Below, piece by piece: positions 8,600 to 15,504 of a stretch of 37,124 nt of DNA (position 1 is its first letter; every line of letters begins with the position of its first letter). Made by a program: the position numbers and the translations under genes. The stretch comes from an uncultured Oscillospiraceae bacterium. Lineage in GTDB: Bacteria; Bacillota; Clostridia; Oscillospirales; Ruminococcaceae. The stretch is from NCBI GenBank assembly GCA_910579175.1, contig CAJTTB010000025.1:1-37124 (forward strand), written 5' to 3'. Under the pieces are notes generated by a model. The model ran no database searches and was not told the origin of the DNA. It worked only from the letters and a program-made list of their open reading frames with translations.

Positions 8600-10099
8600 A
8601 TGATTGATAACTGTATTCAAGATTTGGTACAATATGGCTTAAATACTGGTTTACTCTCTCAATCAGATGTTATTTATGCCACCAACCGCATTTTAGAAGT
8701 ACTAAAGCAAAATGAATATGAACCAACTCAACCACCCTCTAAACAGATCTGTCTAGAAGAAGTATTAAAACAACTACTCGACTTCGCCTATGAACAGGGT
8801 GTATTGGAAGAGAATAGCATTGGATATCGCGACCTATTCGATACTAAGCTAATGGCTTGCTTGATACCTCGTCCCAGCGAAGTGATACATACTTTTGAAA
8901 CGCTTTACCAACAAAACCCCCAAAAGGCAACAGATTATTTTTACAAGCTCAGTCAAGACAGCGACTATATTAGGAGATATCGGATTGCAAAGGACCAAAA
9001 ATGGGTTGTTTCCAGCAAATATGGCAAGATTGACATTACCATCAATTTGTCCAAACCAGAAAAAGACCCCAAGGCAATTGCCGCTGCCAAAACCGCTAAA
9101 CAGAGCGGTTATCCCAAATGTCTTTTATGCAAAGAAAACGAAGGATATGCTGGACATCTCAACCACCCAGCACGCCAAAACCATCGTATTATCCCAATTA
9201 CCATCAATGACAGCGCTTGGGGATTTCAATATTCCCCTTATGTGTATTACAATGAACACTGCATTGTATTCAATGGCGAACATACACCGATGAAAATTGA
9301 AAGAAATACATTTGTCAAATTATTTGATTTTATCAAGTTATTTCCTCATTACTTTATCGGTTCTAATGCCGATTTGCCAATTGTGGGTGGTTCTATCCTA
9401 AGCCATGACCACTTTCAAGGTGGAAATTATCAATTTGCAATGGCAGATGCCAAAATAGAACAACATTTTACCATTCAAAACTATGAAGATGTTGAAGTCG
9501 GCATTGTACACTGGCCTTTATCTGTTATTCGCATCAGAAGTAAGGATGAAACTCGCTTAATCGATCTAGCCGAAATAATCTTAAACAAATGGCGCGACTA
9601 TACCGATGAAGATGCCTTTATCTTTGCACAAACCAATGGAGAACCCCATAACACCATTACTCCAATTGCTCGTAAAACAGGTGAGGTATTTGAATTAGAT
9701 CTAGCACTGCGAAATAACATTACCACAGAAGAATGCCCTCTAGGAGTTTATCATCCACATTCAAATCTGCACCATATCAAAAAAGAGAATATTGGTCTGA
9801 TTGAGGTAATGGGACTTGCTGTATTACCTGCTCGTTTAAAAGACGAAATGCAGGCACTGGCAAAGGCAATTTTAGAAAAACAAGAAATCCGCAGTGATGA
9901 AATGCTGCAAAAACACGCTGATTGGGTGGAAGAATTTTTACCCAAGTATGATAATATCTCTGAAAACAACATCATGAATATCTTAAAAGAGGAAATTGGT
10001 ATTGTATTCACACAGGTATTAGAAGATGCCGGTGTTTACAAATGTACCCCTGAAGGTAGACAAGGATTTGCAAAATTTGTCAATTCACTATCCAAATAA
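8600..10099 (+). CDS. galT: UDP-glucose--hexose-1-phosphate uridylyltransferase (Firmicutes type)
   Basis: Transfers UMP between UDP-glucose and galactose-1-phosphate, the second Leloir step. At 499 residues it belongs to the long Firmicutes GalT class (galT2), distinct from the roughly 350-residue E. coli type. Matching features are the CLLCKENEGYAGH segment, NEHCIVFNGEHTPM and the active-site-like SHDHFQGG, with the metal and catalytic histidines expected of a HIT-like fold. A second conserved block is HNTITPIARK. The ATG at 8600 follows AGAAGGAA; an upstream in-frame ATG at 8549 would overlap galK and lacks a site. The gene ends in a terminator. Confidence 0.93.
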   Translation: MIDNCIQDLVQYGLNTGLLSQSDVIYATNRILEVLKQNEYEPTQPPSKQICLEEVLKQLLDFAYEQGVLEENSIGYRDLFDTKLMACLIPRPSEVIHTFETLYQQNPQKATDYFYKLSQDSDYIRRYRIAKDQKWVVSSKYGKIDITINLSKPEKDPKAIAAAKTAKQSGYPKCLLCKENEGYAGHLNHPARQNHRIIPITINDSAWGFQYSPYVYYNEHCIVFNGEHTPMKIERNTFVKLFDFIKLFPHYFIGSNADLPIVGGSILSHDHFQGGNYQFAMADAKIEQHFTIQNYEDVEVGIVHWPLSVIRIRSKDETRLIDLAEIILNKWRDYTDEDAFIFAQTNGEPHNTITPIARKTGEVFELDLALRNNITTEECPLGVYHPHSNLHHIKKENIGLIEVMGLAVLPARLKDEMQALAKAILEKQEIRSDEMLQKHADWVEEFLPKYDNISENNIMNILKEEIGIVFTQVLEDAGVYKCTPEGRQGFAKFVNSLSK

Positions 10100-10100
10100 T

Positions 10101-10140
10101 AGAAAAAAAGAACAACCTTTCTTAGGTTGTTTCTTTTTCT
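10101..10140 (+). terminator. Terminator of the galKT operon
   Basis: Core arms AACAACC (10111-10117) and GGTTGTT (10125-10131) with a 7-nt loop, flanked by an A-run and followed by TCTTTTTCT. It starts right after the galT stop. Confidence 0.85.
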
Positions 10141-10141
10141 G

Positions 10142-10170
10142 TTGAAGATTTTGTACTTTTTTGTTAAAAT
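10142..10170 (+). promoter_or_regulatory. Promoter of the ArsR-type regulator
   Basis: TTGAAG (10142-10147), 17-bp spacer, TAAAAT (10165-10170). It is followed by a good ribosome site AGGAGG (10194-10199). I did not find the usual 12-2-12 ArsR/SmtB operator palindrome here, only AT-rich sequence with repeated CATA words. Confidence 0.55.
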
Positions 10171-10208
10171 AATCATAATCCATATATCATAATAGGAGGC
10201 TTTTAAAA

Positions 10209-10583
10209 ATGTCTATCTCAAAAGAATCCATCGAGCCGATTGAACAATGTCAAGAGCAAGTTGTCCATAAAGAAATTGTAAATCAAGTTTATAATCATAT
10301 GCCAGAAGATGAAACCTTATATGATCTCGCCGATTTTTTTAAGGTATTTGGAGATTGTACCCGTATTAAAGTCCTATATGCTCTGTTTGAAAGCGAAATG
10401 TGTGTTTGCGATATTGCAGATTTATTAAATATGAGTCAATCCGCCATCTCTCATCAATTGCGGGTGCTCAAACAAAGTCGTCTGGTAAAATACCGACGTG
10501 AAGGCAAAACGGTTTACTACTCTTTGAACGATCATCATATCAAAACCATCTTTAATCAGGGATTAGAACATATTTTAGAATAA
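10209..10583 (+). CDS. ArsR/SmtB-family metal-sensing repressor
   Basis: A 124-residue winged-helix repressor. The helix-turn-helix is at about residues 68-90 (IADLLNMSQSAISHQLRVLKQSRLV). Two metal sites can be read. The alpha-3 motif EMCVCD (Cys65, Cys67) resembles ELCVCD of ArsR/CadC sensors. The C-terminal alpha-5 set Asp108, His110, His121 and Glu124 has exactly the spacing of the zinc site in SmtB/CzrA (D-x-H, H-x-x-E). Such proteins leave their operator when bound to Zn, Cd, Pb or similar. Unusually, no efflux ATPase or other target gene follows: the gene has its own promoter and ends in a bidirectional terminator. Its targets must therefore be elsewhere, or it regulates only itself. 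Confidence 0.9.
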   Translation: MSISKESIEPIEQCQEQVVHKEIVNQVYNHMPEDETLYDLADFFKVFGDCTRIKVLYALFESEMCVCDIADLLNMSQSAISHQLRVLKQSRLVKYRREGKTVYYSLNDHHIKTIFNQGLEHILE

Positions 10584-10586
10584 ATG

Positions 10587-10620
10587 ATAAAGTCGTTGTC
10601 TATATGGACAACGACTTTAT
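10587..10620. terminator. Bidirectional terminator between the ArsR gene and the Ter operon
   Basis: A perfect 14-bp stem (10587-10600 and 10607-10620, 6-nt loop) containing GTCGTTGTC and its complement, bordered by AT sequence on both sides. It serves two convergent genes. The TAA stop of the HAD gene (10619-10617) lies inside the stem. Confidence 0.85.
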
Positions 10621-11381
10621 GTTAACTTATCAGATATCAATTTTAAAATATATTCAGAAAAATAGATTGGCGCTTGCTGTTTTGGATGATAAAAATGACT
10701 GTCTGGGTGCATTTGGAGTGCACTTCTCATCTTTGGACAATCCAATGTAATCGCTGTTGTTGCCAGTTTAAGCATAGAAATATCAAACAGATTATCCCCC
10801 GCGGCAATATTGGGCTGTTTCAATTCTACAAAACGATGTTGTAAACGCTTGATTGCATTTCCCTTTGTCAATAATGTAGGTAAAATATAAATTTTTCTAT
10901 CAAAAGGTATGATTGTTACCTTTTGTAAATCTAAAATATCTTTAAGTTCTGCTATCCATTTATCTTGTGCATTGGATTTGATAAATAGATAACACTGATT
11001 GACCATTCTCAGACTAGAAATATCGTGCTCATACTGATATAAATACCGTTTTGCCAATTCAAATTGTGACTGACAATCCATTATGAGTTGTAACGTTTCT
11101 TCCCGCCACACTCTGTCAATCTGACCATCTTTTAATAAAATGCCCCCATTCGCCACCAAGGCATAAGAAAACCGAGGATGGATTGTAATCCTTTGATATT
11201 CCTCCAATGAACGAGTGGAAACGGGAATTGTCAACAATGGCTGTTTTAAAATCCATTGATAAACAGTATTTAATAAGTAACTGATTTCTTTTCCCTCTTT
11301 TTTATCAACACAGATATAATTTCCCGCTATTTTTCTCTTTGAATAAATTAAGGTATTATCCAAATCCGAAAAAAATATCAT
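10617..11381 (-). CDS. HAD-family hydrolase of the Ter cluster
   Basis: A 254-residue haloacid dehalogenase-type phosphatase, cytosolic. Motif I is FSDLDNTLIYSKR right at the N-terminus (nucleophile Asp6 or so, acid/base two residues on). The later KGNAIKRL lysine and AAGDNLFDISML (motif IV) complete the Cof/type-II HAD pattern. HAD phosphatases accompany phosphoribosyltransferases in Ter-linked clusters described by comparative genomics; a nucleotide-like phosphorylated substrate is inferred there, not shown. The ATG at 11381 follows GGAGGA and overlaps the stop of the StiP gene as ATGA, giving translational coupling. It is the last gene of the unit. Confidence 0.85.
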   Translation of the reverse strand: MIFFSDLDNTLIYSKRKIAGNYICVDKKEGKEISYLLNTVYQWILKQPLLTIPVSTRSLEEYQRITIHPRFSYALVANGGILLKDGQIDRVWREETLQLIMDCQSQFELAKRYLYQYEHDISSLRMVNQCYLFIKSNAQDKWIAELKDILDLQKVTIIPFDRKIYILPTLLTKGNAIKRLQHRFVELKQPNIAAGDNLFDISMLKLATTAITLDCPKMRSALQMHPDSHFYHPKQQAPIYFSEYILKLISDKLT

Positions 11382-12424
11382 AAGTCCTCCAATTGCTGAA
11401 TGATACCACAAGTGCGATAGTGAATCAATGGATATGGTATTATCTCTACCTGCTTTTCCCTGCATAACTGTTTAATATGCCCAATATATTGGCTATCTTC
11501 TTTATCTTGTACCAAAACTTTCCAGGGTACTCGGCGCATCAACACCCTTGTGGTTTCTCCGATTCCCGGCTTGATATAGTTGAGATTAGAAATTTTAAAC
11601 TCTTGCGCAATTTGCTCTATTTCCTGTAAACCAGATAAGTCCGACTGTATGGGAAATGTAACCGTTACTTTATCAAAATACATTTGAATCTTTTCAATAA
11701 AGGAATAAGAAAAATCCATCTTCTCAAATTCATGATAATAAACTGCTCCGTGAAAGTCATGTTGTCCAATCAAATCCTGATTATATACCGTTCTACTAAA
11801 CAATCCAGAAATCGGAGCATTCAAACAGGCACTTGGAATTAAAAAATCCTCCCTTGTCCCACACAATGGGGTGATTTGTGCAGGGTCTGCCAACACTGCC
11901 AAAGTACTGCTGACCTTAGGATAATCTGCAATTGTTTTTTTCAGTTCCCTTGCAATGGCGCCCTTTCCGATCCAACCATCAACAAACTGAATACTTTGGG
12001 CGGAATGCCTTGATAAAATATAATTCATTGCATTCTTATCAATTCCCTTATCTCGAATAATGGATATGGTATAATGTGCAACATCAACTTGGTATGTTTG
12101 TTGTAGATAACGTTTGATTAAAATTCCTATTGGTGTCCCCGCACGGGCAAGAGACACTAAGGTGACTTGTCCTTCTTTTTCCTTCCAAATTTGTTCTGCT
12201 AGGCTTACGACTGCCTGTGCTGTACATGCTGCATGTAACGTCAAAGCCTGATGATATAAATTCAAATATTCCTGTGTAGGTTGATACTCCACTGGAAGCA
12301 ATTCGCTGTAATGAATGCCCTGTTGAATTTTCTCTTCTCGTTTCTCTGCTGAAAGAGGCTGTATCATACCAGTAATATCCTTGAGTAAAATTACAACATC
12401 TTTCTCTGAATAGGATGACTTCAT
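11378..12424 (-). CDS. StiP-family protein with C-terminal PELOTA RNA-binding domain
   Basis: A 348-residue protein of the Ter-associated family known as StiP cysteine protease or, in earlier work, a phosphoribosyltransferase-like domain. The N-terminal two thirds have LVSLARAGTPIGILIKRYLQ, the histidine in DVAHYTISIIRDKG and FVDGWIGKGAI. The C-terminal roughly 80 residues carry PGIGETTRVLMRRVPWKVLV, the hallmark of the PELOTA-like RNA-binding domain. That suggests action on, or regulation by, RNA. The ATG at 12424 follows GGAGAG and overlaps the upstream stop as ATGA; a longer reading frame starts at 12487 but sits wholly over the preceding gene. Reaction unknown; the family name is from annotation practice. 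Confidence 0.83.
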   Translation of the reverse strand: MKSSYSEKDVVILLKDITGMIQPLSAEKREEKIQQGIHYSELLPVEYQPTQEYLNLYHQALTLHAACTAQAVVSLAEQIWKEKEGQVTLVSLARAGTPIGILIKRYLQQTYQVDVAHYTISIIRDKGIDKNAMNYILSRHSAQSIQFVDGWIGKGAIARELKKTIADYPKVSSTLAVLADPAQITPLCGTREDFLIPSACLNAPISGLFSRTVYNQDLIGQHDFHGAVYYHEFEKMDFSYSFIEKIQMYFDKVTVTFPIQSDLSGLQEIEQIAQEFKISNLNYIKPGIGETTRVLMRRVPWKVLVQDKEDSQYIGHIKQLCREKQVEIIPYPLIHYRTCGIIQQLEDL

Positions 12425-13560
12425 ATCTCTCTCCATTGTACAATTGTAATCTTTTGATTTCCATATTGTCTCAATATACTGCAACAAGCCTGAATGGTCT
12501 GTATGGGTATCTCAATGCTGTCTGTCACAATAATGACCTGATGATATTGTTTCAGATTATATAAATAAGTGATTCTATCTCGTTCATAAAAACTAGGTAA
12601 TACACTTCTATTTTTTATGGGATAATCTTTTTGTTTCATCGGAAGAATCGGACTTCTGCTTGTGGCATGTGTCACAACCGTCAAATGTGAATACTTTTTT
12701 GTCAACTGTTGTGCTGTATAGATAGCGGGATACATACACTCTTCAGTACCCAATACCAATACCGACTGATCATCACACTCCAATAAACACTGTTGTAAGA
12801 TCAACGTAGCCAGTTTATCACATGCCTTTAAGTAGTCACAAATTCTGCTGCCTTGCCGAATTTCTATTCGCCCATCAATCTGAAGCATTCGATAATCCCC
12901 TATATGATCAACTGGTCTTGTATCGCTAAAATACTCTTTTGTCCATTTCCATGTGTCCCAATGTTTTTGCTGATGAAATAAATACATGCAATCTATCTGT
13001 TTTTGCTGTAATTGTTGCAAATTCTGCGGATTCATACAGTTGACGATAGAAGCTACTAAAAATTTAGCATTTTTATCAACCACTTGTTGTTGTCTTAAAC
13101 TTTCCACAAAATTACAAACGGTTTTTCCTGTAGTTAGCTCATCATCTATCAACAAAATCAGTTCTGCACTTGATAATGCTTCTATGTCCTTACAATACAA
13201 ATCATGTTTGCTTGCATGACTGTGTTCTTCTTCAAATATCACAAGAGGTTTTTTTTGAAAATATTGTTCTCTCGTTGTATGGATATAATAGGTTGATGTT
13301 CCAAGTACCTGTGCTGTTACTACACCAATTGCCGTTGCTGTCTCCGCAAATCCGATAACCACTATTTTTTGGTTTTCATATTGTTTTTTAATCTGCTCTG
13401 CCAATCGTTTAAATAGAACAATGGTATCATTGGGATTAGATGGAATATACTTAGCTTGGTAACGATTGAGAAACAAAAAGCTTCTCTTTTGATTGTGTTC
13501 TCTCTTAACTACATCAATGATATCATCAAATTGCAATGTATGATCTATTAATCTACTCAT
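12421..13560 (-). CDS. Phosphoribosyltransferase with C-terminal TRSP domain
   Basis: A 379-residue protein of the PRTase_2/TRSP architecture found in Ter clusters. The N-terminal phosphoribosyltransferase fold shows VVIGFAETATAIG near residue 83 and the PRPP-binding loop LLIDDELTTGKT (about 135-146). The C-terminal half has VLGTEECMYPAIYTAQQL and HATSRSPILPM, matching the TRSP domain with its conserved SRSP. It presumably moves ribose-5-phosphate from PRPP to or from an unknown base, with the HAD phosphatase and StiP protein acting in the same pathway. The stop overlaps the StiP start by ATGA. It follows the terD genes after 126 bp that hold a hairpin and a promoter, so it may be expressed separately from them. 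Confidence 0.85.
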   Translation of the reverse strand: MSRLIDHTLQFDDIIDVVKREHNQKRSFLFLNRYQAKYIPSNPNDTIVLFKRLAEQIKKQYENQKIVVIGFAETATAIGVVTAQVLGTSTYYIHTTREQYFQKKPLVIFEEEHSHASKHDLYCKDIEALSSAELILLIDDELTTGKTVCNFVESLRQQQVVDKNAKFLVASIVNCMNPQNLQQLQQKQIDCMYLFHQQKHWDTWKWTKEYFSDTRPVDHIGDYRMLQIDGRIEIRQGSRICDYLKACDKLATLILQQCLLECDDQSVLVLGTEECMYPAIYTAQQLTKKYSHLTVVTHATSRSPILPMKQKDYPIKNRSVLPSFYERDRITYLYNLKQYHQVIIVTDSIEIPIQTIQACCSILRQYGNQKITIVQWREI

Positions 13561-13583
13561 GGTGTTATTTTCCCTTTACCTAT

Positions 13584-13611
13584 ATCATATTACAAACATA
13601 AGACCAGCCAA
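13584..13611 (-). promoter_or_regulatory. Internal promoter for the PRTase-StiP-HAD genes
   Basis: Minus strand: TTGGCT (13611-13606), 16-bp spacer, TATGAT (13589-13584), 24 bp from the ATG at 13560. The -35 box lies inside the 3' arm of the hairpin at 13604-13634. Confidence 0.5.
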
Positions 13612-13634
13612 CAATTGAATCAATTGCTGACTGG
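13604..13634 (-). terminator. Terminator-like hairpin between terD and the PRTase gene
   Basis: Arms 13604-13617 and 13621-13634 with a 3-nt loop pair over 14 positions in minus-strand RNA, two of them G-U. The tail TCTTATGTTTG is only moderately U-rich, so termination may be partial and reset the expression of the last three genes. Confidence 0.6.
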
Positions 13635-13686
13635 ATTTTTCACTTACTGTTTTATAGCAATCATAATTGCTAAACTGCTCCGCACA

Positions 13687-14277
13687 TCATTGATATTTGC
13701 GTACCAATTCAGATAATCCTGGGTCTTGAGTTGCTTGACCGATGGCATTAAATTTCCATTCAGAGCCATGGCGATAAAGTTCTCCAAATACCAGTGCATA
13801 CATATTGTCATAATTTTCAGACAATCTATATCTGCACAATTCTGTCTGATTGCGTGCATCTACAATACGAATAAAAGCATTTTCAATCATTCCAAAATGT
13901 TGTCTTCTCTGAATTGCCTGATAAATATTGGCTACCATTATAATGCGATCATACTGTGATGGCACTTGTGATAATTCTACAATAATTTGCTCATCATCAC
14001 CCTCACCTGCTCCAGTCAGGTTATCTCCTGTATGAATCACAGCACCTGAACGATGGCGCAGATTCCCATAATATACAACATCTTCTGAATGCATTAATTT
14101 TCCATTACAGCACAAAATCGCAGAAGCATCGCAATCTATATCTTGTCCACCGCTAAACAGCGCTTTGAATCCAGATTTTTTTCTTTCGTCCCAACCAAGA
14201 CCAACGACCACGCGATTCAGTCCTGCATTGCCCTTAGTCAGATCTACCTTTTGTCCCTTTTGCAAGTTTACTGACAT
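13687..14277 (-). CDS. TerD-family protein (third copy, divergent)
   Basis: A 196-residue TerD-domain protein, the most divergent of the three tandem copies. It starts VNLQKGQKVDLTKGNAGLNRVVVGLGWD and keeps the acidic calcium-binding elements IDCDASA and GDNLTGAGEGDDEQI. TerD proteins are cytosolic Ca2+-binding beta-sandwich proteins of tellurite and stress resistance systems. Differences from its neighbours: ILCCNGKL replaces LLTDSGKV, the loop after the start contains KKSGFKALFSGGQ, and the C-terminus ends GLSELVRKYQ. That suggests it has diverged for a different partner. It lies 29 bp after the second terD gene. Confidence 0.92.
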   Translation of the reverse strand: MSVNLQKGQKVDLTKGNAGLNRVVVGLGWDERKKSGFKALFSGGQDIDCDASAILCCNGKLMHSEDVVYYGNLRHRSGAVIHTGDNLTGAGEGDDEQIIVELSQVPSQYDRIIMVANIYQAIQRRQHFGMIENAFIRIVDARNQTELCRYRLSENYDNMYALVFGELYRHGSEWKFNAIGQATQDPGLSELVRKYQ

Positions 14278-14306
14278 TGTTTATTCTCTCCTCATATGAT
14301 AAAAAA

Positions 14307-14885
14307 TTACGCATCAATTCCAAAATTTCGGCAAAGTGCTGCTAAGCCACCTTGGAAACCACTGCCAATGGCACTAAATTTCCATTCAGAACCATTTTTA
14401 TACAATTCACCAACAATCAATGCTGTCTCAATTGAAAAATCCTCATCTAAATCATAGCGAAGCAGTTCTTGCTGATTTGCCATATCTACAATTCGGATAA
14501 AAGCATTGGAAACCTGTCCAAAATTTTGTCTTCTTTCTTCTGCCTCATAAATGGTCACGGTAAAGTCAATCTTGGTAATATTGGAAGGTACTTTGGATAA
14601 ATCAATTTCAATTTGTTCATCATCTCCATCACCTTCACCAGTCAGATTATCCCCCATATGCACAACCGCTCCACTTGGATGCTTTAAATTTCCATAAAAT
14701 ACAAAGTCTTCCTGTACGCCAACCTTACCGGAATCGGTAAGCAAAAATGCAGAGGTATCAAAGTCAAATGCACCTCCGGTATCATATTTGTTTACATCCC
14801 AGCCAAGACCCACCATAATTTTGCTCAATCCTGGATTGGACTTGGTCAAATCCACCTTCTGTCCCTTTTTTAAATTAATTGGCAT
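14307..14885 (-). CDS. TerD-family protein (second copy)
   Basis: A 192-residue TerD-domain protein. It keeps the motif set KKGQKVDLTKSNPGLSKIMVGLGWD, FDFDTSAFLLTDSGKVG, GDNLTGEGDGDDEQIEIDL and NAFIRIVD. The aspartates in DFDTSA and DGDDEQ are the expected calcium ligands. It is about three-quarters identical to the first copy by eye, ending GFQGGLAALCRNFGIDA against GFQGGLAALCGNFGIEVA, so they are recent duplicates. The spacing of 15 bp from the preceding gene indicates co-transcription. Confidence 0.95.
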   Translation of the reverse strand: MPINLKKGQKVDLTKSNPGLSKIMVGLGWDVNKYDTGGAFDFDTSAFLLTDSGKVGVQEDFVFYGNLKHPSGAVVHMGDNLTGEGDGDDEQIEIDLSKVPSNITKIDFTVTIYEAEERRQNFGQVSNAFIRIVDMANQQELLRYDLDEDFSIETALIVGELYKNGSEWKFSAIGSGFQGGLAALCRNFGIDA

Positions 14886-14900
14886 CTGTTTGTCCTCCTT

Positions 14901-15482
14901 TTAAGCAACTTCAATCCCAAAGTTTCCACATAAAGCTGCTAAACCACCTTGGAAGCCACTACCAATGGCATTGAATTTCCATTCGGAACCATGTTTATAC
15001 AACTCTCCAACTACAATTGCAGTTTCAATAGAGAAATCTTCACCCAAATCATAACGAATCAATTCTTGATCGGTATTGGCATCTACAATTCGAATAAATG
15101 CGTTGGAAACTTGCCCAAAATTTTGTCTTCTTACATCAGAATCATAAATGGTTACAGTGAAACTAATTCTTGTAATATTTGCTGGTATCTTGGACAAATC
15201 AACTTCAATTTGTTCGTCATCGCCTTCACCTTCACCGGTCAAATTGTCCCCCATATGCACCACTGCTTCGCTTGGATGTTTTAAGTTTCCATAAAATATA
15301 AAATCCTCTTGTACACCAACCTTGCCGGAGTCGGTAAGCAAAAATGCAGCGGCATCGAGGTCAAAGTCATAACCACCATCATAACGATTGGTATCCCAAC
15401 CAAGACCCACCATAACTTTTTTCAATCCTGGATTTGATTTTGTCAAATCTACTTTTTGTCCTTTTTGCAAACTAATTGGCAT
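14901..15482 (-). CDS. TerD-family protein (first copy)
   Basis: A 193-residue TerD-domain protein, close to B. subtilis YceD/YceE and tellurite-resistance TerD in length and motifs: LQKGQKVDLTKSNPGLKKV, YDFDLDAAAFLLTDSGKVG, GDNLTGEGEGDDEQIEVDL and a C-terminal GSGFQGGLAALCGNFGIEVA. The calcium ligands DFDLDA and EGDDEQ are intact. It lies 22 bp downstream of the Ca2+-ATPase gene, which fits a stress module that senses or manages calcium. The ATG follows AAAGGAGG. Confidence 0.95.
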   Translation of the reverse strand: MPISLQKGQKVDLTKSNPGLKKVMVGLGWDTNRYDGGYDFDLDAAAFLLTDSGKVGVQEDFIFYGNLKHPSEAVVHMGDNLTGEGEGDDEQIEVDLSKIPANITRISFTVTIYDSDVRRQNFGQVSNAFIRIVDANTDQELIRYDLGEDFSIETAIVVGELYKHGSEWKFNAIGSGFQGGLAALCGNFGIEVA

Positions 15483-15504
15483 AATGATTTCCTCCTTTAA
15501 TTTT

